A DNA stretch of 34,294 bases from Deltaproteobacteria bacterium. GTDB lineage: Bacteria > Desulfobacterota > Desulfuromonadia > Geobacterales > JAJYBI01. Positions 29,577-34,294 of this stretch are shown here, piece by piece. The DNA lies in assembly GCA_021779095.1 (NCBI GenBank), contig JAJYBI010000035.1:1-34294 (forward strand). The letters run 5' to 3'. Both the position numbers and the translations under genes were made by a program. Below the pieces are notes generated by a model. The model searched no databases. It was not told where the DNA came from and saw only the letters and a list, made by a program, of their open reading frames with translations. Position 1 is the first letter of the stretch, and each line of letters opens with the position of its first letter.

Positions 29577-31142
29577 TCAGTCGAGGATGAAATAGAACGT
29601 GGCACCCCGGTCTACCTCCGCTTCCGCCCAGATCCTGCCGCCATGGCGCTGGATGATGTTCTGGACGATGGCGAGGCCGACGCCGGTCCCTTCGAATTCG
29701 TCCGGACCGTGCAGCCGCTGGAAGACGCCGAACAGCTTGTCCGCGTAACGCATGTCGAAGCCGGCGCCATTGTCCCGGATGCAGTAGGTTGCCGCTTTTT
29801 CCGAGGGAGCGCACTGTATCTCGATCCGTGCCACGTCACGTTTGCGGGTGTATTTCAGCGCATTGGAGATGAGGTTGACGAAGACCTGGTGCAGGAGCAT
29901 CGGGTCCGCGTTGCAGGGGGGGAGATTCCCGACGGAGATATCGATCCGGCGCCCTTCCAATTCGCCTTCCAGCTCCTGCAGGACCTGGCGGACGATCCGT
30001 TCGGGTTCGACGGTGACCTTGTGCAGCTCCTGTCTGCTCAGCCGGGAGAAGGTGAGCAGGGCGTCGATGAGCTGCTCCATCTGTTTGCAGCCGGCAAAGA
30101 CCCGGTTCATGCAGTTCTGCCCGTCGGCGTCCAGGGTGGGGCTGTAGTCTTCCTTGAGTATCCTGCAGAAGCCGCTGATATGCCGAAGCGGGGCGCGCAG
30201 GTCGTGGGATACGCTGTAGACGAACATCTCCAGCTGTCGGATGGCGTTTTGCAGTTCCGCGGTCCGTTCCACCACCCGGTGTTCCAGGATGGCATTGAGT
30301 CCGCGGATTTCGGCCTCCGCCTGCTTCTGGTCCGTGATGTCGGCGATGATGCCGTCGTAGGAGGTGAGCTCACCTTCCTTGTTGCGGTGGGGGACCAGGG
30401 TGTTCCTGATCCAGCGGATCGAGCCGTCCTTGTGACGGATGCGGTGCTCGACGGCAAGGGGCGCGGTTTCGGTCAGGATCGCCTCGGACAGTTCCGCTAC
30501 CAGCGGACGGTCATCGTCCAGGATGATGTTCCACCAGAGTCCGGGATCGTCCCGGTACTCGTCGGGGGAAAAGCCGGTAACCGTTTCGCAGCCGGGGCGG
30601 TGGACCGTCGCAACGGACCGGCCCATCTTCACCGTGACCGTATAGACGTAGCTGGTGACCGAGCCGAGCAGTCTGCGGTAGCGCTGTTCGCTCTCCCGCA
30701 GTTGCCGGGTCCGCTGGCGCACCTTTTCTTCCAGCTGCTCGCGATGGAGCCGGTTTTCCGCCGCCAGCCGTCCGCGTTCAAGCGCGTGTCTGAGCCGTAC
30801 CGACAGCTCATCCGCGTTCTGGACCGGTTTGGTCAGGTAGTCCCACGCCCCGTAGCGGACCGCTTCGATGGCGTCGTTGAGCGTGCCGGTGCCGGAGATG
30901 ACGATAACGGGGGTGTCGGGGTCGCGGGCGCGCAGCGCCTTGATGAACGACAGCCCGTCCATTTCGGGCATCCGCAGGTCGGTCAGCACGATATCCGGCT
31001 TCTCCACTTCGTAGATCGCCAGTCCCTCTCTGCCGTTGGCCGCCTCCATGACGGTGAAGTTCATGTCCTCCAGCAGGGCGCGCAGGTTCAGCCTGATCAG
31101 TTCCTCGTCGTCGATTACCAGTACGCGCACGATCTCGTTCAT
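29577..31142 (-). CDS. Histidine kinase with N-terminal receiver and PAS domains
   Basis: This 521-residue cytoplasmic protein begins with a receiver domain (1 to about 125, acceptor D55 in VLTDLRMPE, lysine in LTKPVQ). A coiled coil follows, then a PAS domain (about 165-290, with HKDGSIRWIRNTLVPH and IADITDQKQAE). The kinase core has its phospho-acceptor in YSVSHDLRAPLRHISG and the ATPase motifs ISNALKYT, DNGAGFDM and GTGVGLAIVQ. The core resembles the kinase part of bacteriophytochromes, but no chromophore domain is present. Receiver-first kinases are usually switched by an upstream kinase. The ATG at 31142 follows GGGAGG with short spacing. It is the last gene of the cluster. Confidence 0.93.
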   Translation of the reverse strand: MNEIVRVLVIDDEELIRLNLRALLEDMNFTVMEAANGREGLAIYEVEKPDIVLTDLRMPEMDGLSFIKALRARDPDTPVIVISGTGTLNDAIEAVRYGAWDYLTKPVQNADELSVRLRHALERGRLAAENRLHREQLEEKVRQRTRQLRESEQRYRRLLGSVTSYVYTVTVKMGRSVATVHRPGCETVTGFSPDEYRDDPGLWWNIILDDDRPLVAELSEAILTETAPLAVEHRIRHKDGSIRWIRNTLVPHRNKEGELTSYDGIIADITDQKQAEAEIRGLNAILEHRVVERTAELQNAIRQLEMFVYSVSHDLRAPLRHISGFCRILKEDYSPTLDADGQNCMNRVFAGCKQMEQLIDALLTFSRLSRQELHKVTVEPERIVRQVLQELEGELEGRRIDISVGNLPPCNADPMLLHQVFVNLISNALKYTRKRDVARIEIQCAPSEKAATYCIRDNGAGFDMRYADKLFGVFQRLHGPDEFEGTGVGLAIVQNIIQRHGGRIWAEAEVDRGATFYFILD

Positions 31143-31186
31143 GATCCTCCCGTAGGTACTGCGGGTATTGGTCGCATGCGTTACCG

Positions 31187-33352
31187 TCAACTGGTGCCGC
31201 TCGGTCCAGCTGGTGCCGGGGGCCGGAACGTCCGGCGCTGGCCGTTCTCGACACACTGCCGAAACGATGCGGCGCTGAGCGGCCGGCCGAGGAGGTACCC
31301 CTGTCCCTTGCCGCACTGGTGGTTTGACAGAAACCGCAGCTGCTCTTCCGACTCCACCCCCTCGGCCACCACCCAGAGGTTCATGCTCGACGCCATCCCG
31401 AGGATCGTGCTGACGATGGCGACGCTGTTTCCGTCGTGCGGGATGCTGGTGACGAAGGAGCGGTCGATCTTCAGTTCATGAATCGGCATCCGACGCAGAT
31501 AGTTCAGCGACGAATAGCCGGTACCGAAATCGTCGATGGAGAGGGAGACCTCCATGTCGGTCAGTTCGTGCAGGGTCCTGATCGTATCCTCGATGTCGTG
31601 CATGACGACGCTCTCGGTCAGTTCCAGACAGAGGAGCGAGGGGTCGATCCGGCATTCGTCCAGCACGTGCCGGACGAGTTCCGGCAGCCGGCCGCCGTGG
31701 AACTGCCAGGCGGAGATGTTTACCGATACGGGGAGGGGAGAGAGCCCCGCATCGATCCATTCGCGCAGCTGGCTGCAGGCGCGGTACAGCACCCATTCAC
31801 CCACCGTCATGATCATGCCGGTCTCCTCCAGCAGAGGGACGAACTGGTCCGGCGGGACGATCTCCCCTCCCGGCGGCTGCCAGCGCAGGAGCGCTTCCGA
31901 GCTCGCCAGCGTGCGGGTGGCGAGCTCGAATTGGGGCTGGTAGTACAGTACGAACTCGTCCCGCTCGATTGCCTTGTGCAGCCGGTTTCCCAGGGAAAAC
32001 CTCCGGTTTGCAAGCTCTTCCAGCTCCTTGGTGAAAACAAGGATATGTTCGCCCGCCAGCTTTTTCGCCTGGAACATGGCGGCCTCGGCGTTCCGCAGGA
32101 GGGTCTCGGCCGTTACCCCTCCGTTTCGATTGCTGTCCAGGCCGATGCTGACCGTGACGAACAGCTCCGTAAGGCCGAGGGACATCGGCTCGGCCAGCCG
32201 TTTCTGCAGGGAGCGGGCGTAGTCGGTGGCTTCCTCGATGGTGTCCCGGCTGCACAGGAGCATGGCGAATTCGTCCCCCACGAAGCGGGCCGGTGTGTCG
32301 CCGGGGCGCGCCGCCTGACGCAGCCTTCCCGCCAGGTGGCAGAGCAGCCGGTCTCCCTGGAGATGGCCGAGGGTGTCGTTGATATGCTTGAACTTGTCCA
32401 CCCCGATGAGCAGCAGGTATATCGTCTCCGGGCCTTTTGCCGCGTCGAGCGCCTCGCCGATCCTTTCTGCCAGCAGGAAGCGGTTCGGCAGCCCGGTCAG
32501 GGAGTCGTAGTGCGCCTGCAGGCGGAGCTGCCTTTCGTACTCCTTGTGGATGGTGATGTCGCGGATGATGGCCTGCAGATAGTAGGTACCCAGCAGCTCC
32601 AGCCGGTTGAGACTGATCTCGGCCTCGAACGGTTCGCCGTTCAGCCGGACGAGCTGCCATTCGTATCGCTGCGGTTCGCCGTCCAGGGTGTTTCTAGACA
32701 GCGTTCGCATCCGCTCCGCAGAACTACTCCCATCGGACTGGCGTACGGGGGAAAAGGAGAGGAGCATCCGGTGAAGTATCTCGGCGCGGGAACAGCCGAA
32801 CAGCTCCAGCGCCTTCCGGTTGCAGGTGACGACCCGGTCGTCGTGGATCAGGACGATGGCGTCGTTGGCGGATTCGAACAGGGTGCGGAACCGGGTCTCG
32901 CTGTCCCGCAGCTCGGCGGTGCGCTGTCGCACCATCTCTTCCAGCTGTTCCCGGTATGCGTTGTTTTCGGCGATGAGCCGGGCCCGTTCCAGCGAGCGCC
33001 GGGTGATGATCTCCAGGCATTCCAGCTGGGGGACCGGCTTGGTTACGTAATCCCACGCCCCCCGGCGGATCGCCTCGATGGCGTCACCGATGGCGCCGGC
33101 ACCGGAGATGACGACGATCGGGACGTCGCTTGAGAGTTTTCGCAGTGCCGTGATGAACGACAGTCCGTCCATGACCGGCATCCGCAGGTCGGTGAAGACG
33201 ATGTCGGGCCGTTCGGCGATGTAGACGGACAGTCCTTCCCGGCCGTCGGACGCCTCCAGGACCAGATAGCCGCCATCCTCGAAGTACGCCTGCATGGTAT
33301 GGCGGATCAACGGTTCATCGTCAACGATCAGTACCTTGACCGGTTCGTGCAT
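31187..33352 (-). CDS. Response regulator with PAS, GGDEF and EAL domains
   Basis: This 721-residue protein has a receiver (1-125, acceptor D55), a coiled coil, a PAS domain (about 155-275), a GGDEF domain (about 285-445) and an EAL domain (about 460-705). The EAL motif is complete: SSEALLRW, NISAWQF, ELTES, DDFGTGYSSLNYL and KIDRSFV are all present, so cyclic-di-GMP hydrolysis is likely. The GGDEF signature reads FVGDEF, with valine in place of the first glycine, so synthase activity is uncertain and the domain may be regulatory. GAGGAG supports the start. It sits 26 bases after the stand-alone receiver gene and 44 bases before the kinase gene, all one strand. Confidence 0.95.
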   Translation of the reverse strand: MHEPVKVLIVDDEPLIRHTMQAYFEDGGYLVLEASDGREGLSVYIAERPDIVFTDLRMPVMDGLSFITALRKLSSDVPIVVISGAGAIGDAIEAIRRGAWDYVTKPVPQLECLEIITRRSLERARLIAENNAYREQLEEMVRQRTAELRDSETRFRTLFESANDAIVLIHDDRVVTCNRKALELFGCSRAEILHRMLLSFSPVRQSDGSSSAERMRTLSRNTLDGEPQRYEWQLVRLNGEPFEAEISLNRLELLGTYYLQAIIRDITIHKEYERQLRLQAHYDSLTGLPNRFLLAERIGEALDAAKGPETIYLLLIGVDKFKHINDTLGHLQGDRLLCHLAGRLRQAARPGDTPARFVGDEFAMLLCSRDTIEEATDYARSLQKRLAEPMSLGLTELFVTVSIGLDSNRNGGVTAETLLRNAEAAMFQAKKLAGEHILVFTKELEELANRRFSLGNRLHKAIERDEFVLYYQPQFELATRTLASSEALLRWQPPGGEIVPPDQFVPLLEETGMIMTVGEWVLYRACSQLREWIDAGLSPLPVSVNISAWQFHGGRLPELVRHVLDECRIDPSLLCLELTESVVMHDIEDTIRTLHELTDMEVSLSIDDFGTGYSSLNYLRRMPIHELKIDRSFVTSIPHDGNSVAIVSTILGMASSMNLWVVAEGVESEEQLRFLSNHQCGKGQGYLLGRPLSAASFRQCVENGQRRTFRPPAPAGPSGTS

Positions 33353-33378
33353 CGCCAGCTCCTCGCCAGGGAGGCGTT

Positions 33379-33768
33379 TCAGATGTCATGGGGACGGGAT
33401 CGTTCGAGGATGTGCTGGACGGCGCTTGCCAGTACCGCCAGGTCCGTGAACGGTTTGAACAGGCAGGCAGCCGCACCGGCGCACAGCGCCTCCTCCACCA
33501 GGGCCGGGTCTCCCGTGCCGGTAATGATGATGACCGGGGTGCGGGGGCTCTCGGTCTTCAGCCGGTCTATGAAGCCGAACCCGTCCAGATGTGGCATGCG
33601 CAGATCGGTAATCACCACGTCGGGCTTTTCCTTTTTCACGGCGGCGAGCCCCGCCAGGCCGTCCTCCGCCTCGATCACGCGGTAGTCGCAGTCCTCCAGG
33701 TACGCGCGCAGGGTCAGGCGGATATCGTTGTCGTCGTCGGTTATGAGCACTGTTCGTCGGGAGGGCAT
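33379..33768 (-). CDS. Single-domain response regulator (receiver)
   Basis: This 129-residue protein is a receiver domain only. It has the acidic triad DDD (11-13), acceptor D55 in VVITDLRMP, T in IIITGTGD, and K in CLFKPFTD. No output domain is fused, so it probably passes phosphate in a relay or acts by protein contact. Its DLRMP segment is shared with the receivers of the next two genes, which suggests they arose by duplication or use one kinase. The start has AGGAG upstream. The AT-rich 33800-33890 stretch should hold its promoter. Confidence 0.93.
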   Translation of the reverse strand: MPSRRTVLITDDDNDIRLTLRAYLEDCDYRVIEAEDGLAGLAAVKKEKPDVVITDLRMPHLDGFGFIDRLKTESPRTPVIIITGTGDPALVEEALCAGAAACLFKPFTDLAVLASAVQHILERSRPHDI

Positions 33769-33924
33769 CGGCTGTCTCCTCGTAGGTATGACGGTTGCGC
33801 TGTGTACCGCTTCGAATGCTCGTATGGGTTGAATTTGGTGTGTAGTCGGTAATTAGTCTGTAGCAATAAAAATTATGAACGGAAATTCCATGGAGTCAAA
33901 CATACGCACGGGACTAAATACGGG

Positions 33925-34294
33925 TCATGCGCGTTGCAGCGGGAGCCGGATGGTGAAGCGGGCACCGGTGCCGGGCGACGAGTCGACCGTGATGATCCCC
34001 TGGTGGTTGCTGACGACGATCATGTAGGAGACCGAGAGGCCGAGGCCGGTGCCGATCCCCGGCTCCTTGGTGGTGAAGAACGGCTCGAAGACCCGGCGGC
34101 GGACGCCCTCCTCCATGCCGGGGCCGTTGTCCTCCACCTCCATCACCATGTACGCCCCCTCCTGCCGAAGCCGCAGGGCGATGCGCGGTTTCCGGTCCGG
34201 CGGATTGGCGGCCATCGCCTGGGCGGCGTTCTTGAGCAGGTTCAGGAGCACCTGCTCGATCTCCACCGCCACCACCGGCACCGGCGGCAGGGAC
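33925..34294 (-). CDS. Histidine kinase ATPase domain, partial at window edge
   Basis: The last 370 bases encode, on the minus strand, the C-terminal part of a sensor kinase. Present are the N box [13 protein letters not shown], the G1 box [16 protein letters not shown] and the G2 box [13 protein letters not shown], then the final strand [10 protein letters not shown]. The frame stays open to the window edge with no credible start, so the N-terminal sensor and phospho-acceptor histidine lie outside. It is upstream of the receiver gene on the same strand (156-base gap) and is the natural candidate to phosphorylate it. Confidence 0.92.
   Translation of the reverse strand, partial: SLPPVPVVAVEIEQVLLNLLKNAAQAMAANPPDRKPRIALRLRQEGAYMVMEVEDNGPGMEEGVRRRVFEPFFTTKEPGIGTGLGLSVSYMIVVSNHQGIITVDSSPGTGARFTIRLPLQRA

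Noticed and set aside
29541..33133. Two long plus-strand open frames (646 and 565 codons)
   Set aside because: Both are antisense to the kinase and GGDEF-EAL genes on the minus strand, which carry all expected motifs.

Overview
The window is a high-GC bacterial chromosome segment, most likely from Geobacter or a close relative (Desulfuromonadota). The support is a PpcA-like triheme c7 cytochrome, a GEMM-I cyclic dinucleotide riboswitch in front of a DUF4382 lipoprotein, an NfnAB-type electron-bifurcating flavoenzyme, many hybrid two-component proteins and an exosortase/PEP-CTERM pair. The assignment is by gene content only. No rRNA, tRNA, CRISPR array or complete insertion sequence was seen.

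Layout. 1-1.1 kb: a terminator from an upstream gene, a BrnT/BrnA toxin-antitoxin pair with a palindromic operator and almost no leader, and a cold-shock protein. 1.4-5.5 kb: a monooxygenase/c7-cytochrome operon, a REC-HD-GYP cyclic-di-GMP phosphodiesterase, a DUF169 protein, and small membrane, BON and unknown proteins. 5.5-6.5 kb: about 1 kb without a recognisable gene. 6.5-9.8 kb: the NfnA-NfnB operon with a strong terminator, then a short-chain dehydrogenase. 9.9-16.5 kb: two membrane proteins, a PocR-domain hybrid histidine kinase, a FAD-dehydrogenase operon with two small proteins, and the riboswitch-controlled DUF4382 lipoprotein. 16.7-21.2 kb: a PPK2 polyphosphate kinase, a Spy/CpxP-like periplasmic protein, a YkgJ cysteine-cluster protein, and an SPFH/SHOCT protein followed by a zinc-ribbon protein, the last two separated by a 109-bp palindromic MITE-like element.

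21.2-26.8 kb (minus strand): a tight seven-gene operon encoding a FIST sensor, a DUF4388-roadblock protein, two tandem V4R-like proteins, a second DUF4388-like/roadblock protein, a MinD/ParA ATPase and a third roadblock-like protein. I do not recognise this combination as a described system, and it is the best candidate here for a new signalling or positioning module. 27.2-29.3 kb: a decayed chemoreceptor, then an exosortase and one very small PEP-CTERM substrate whose predicted processed chain is only about 23 residues. 29.5-34.3 kb (minus strand): a phosphorelay cluster of a kinase running off the window edge, a stand-alone receiver, a REC-PAS-GGDEF-EAL protein and a REC-PAS-histidine kinase.

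Cyclic dinucleotide signalling recurs: an HD-GYP phosphodiesterase, a GGDEF-EAL protein and a GEMM-I riboswitch. Most of the longest open frames opposite these genes are high-GC antisense shadows and are left out.
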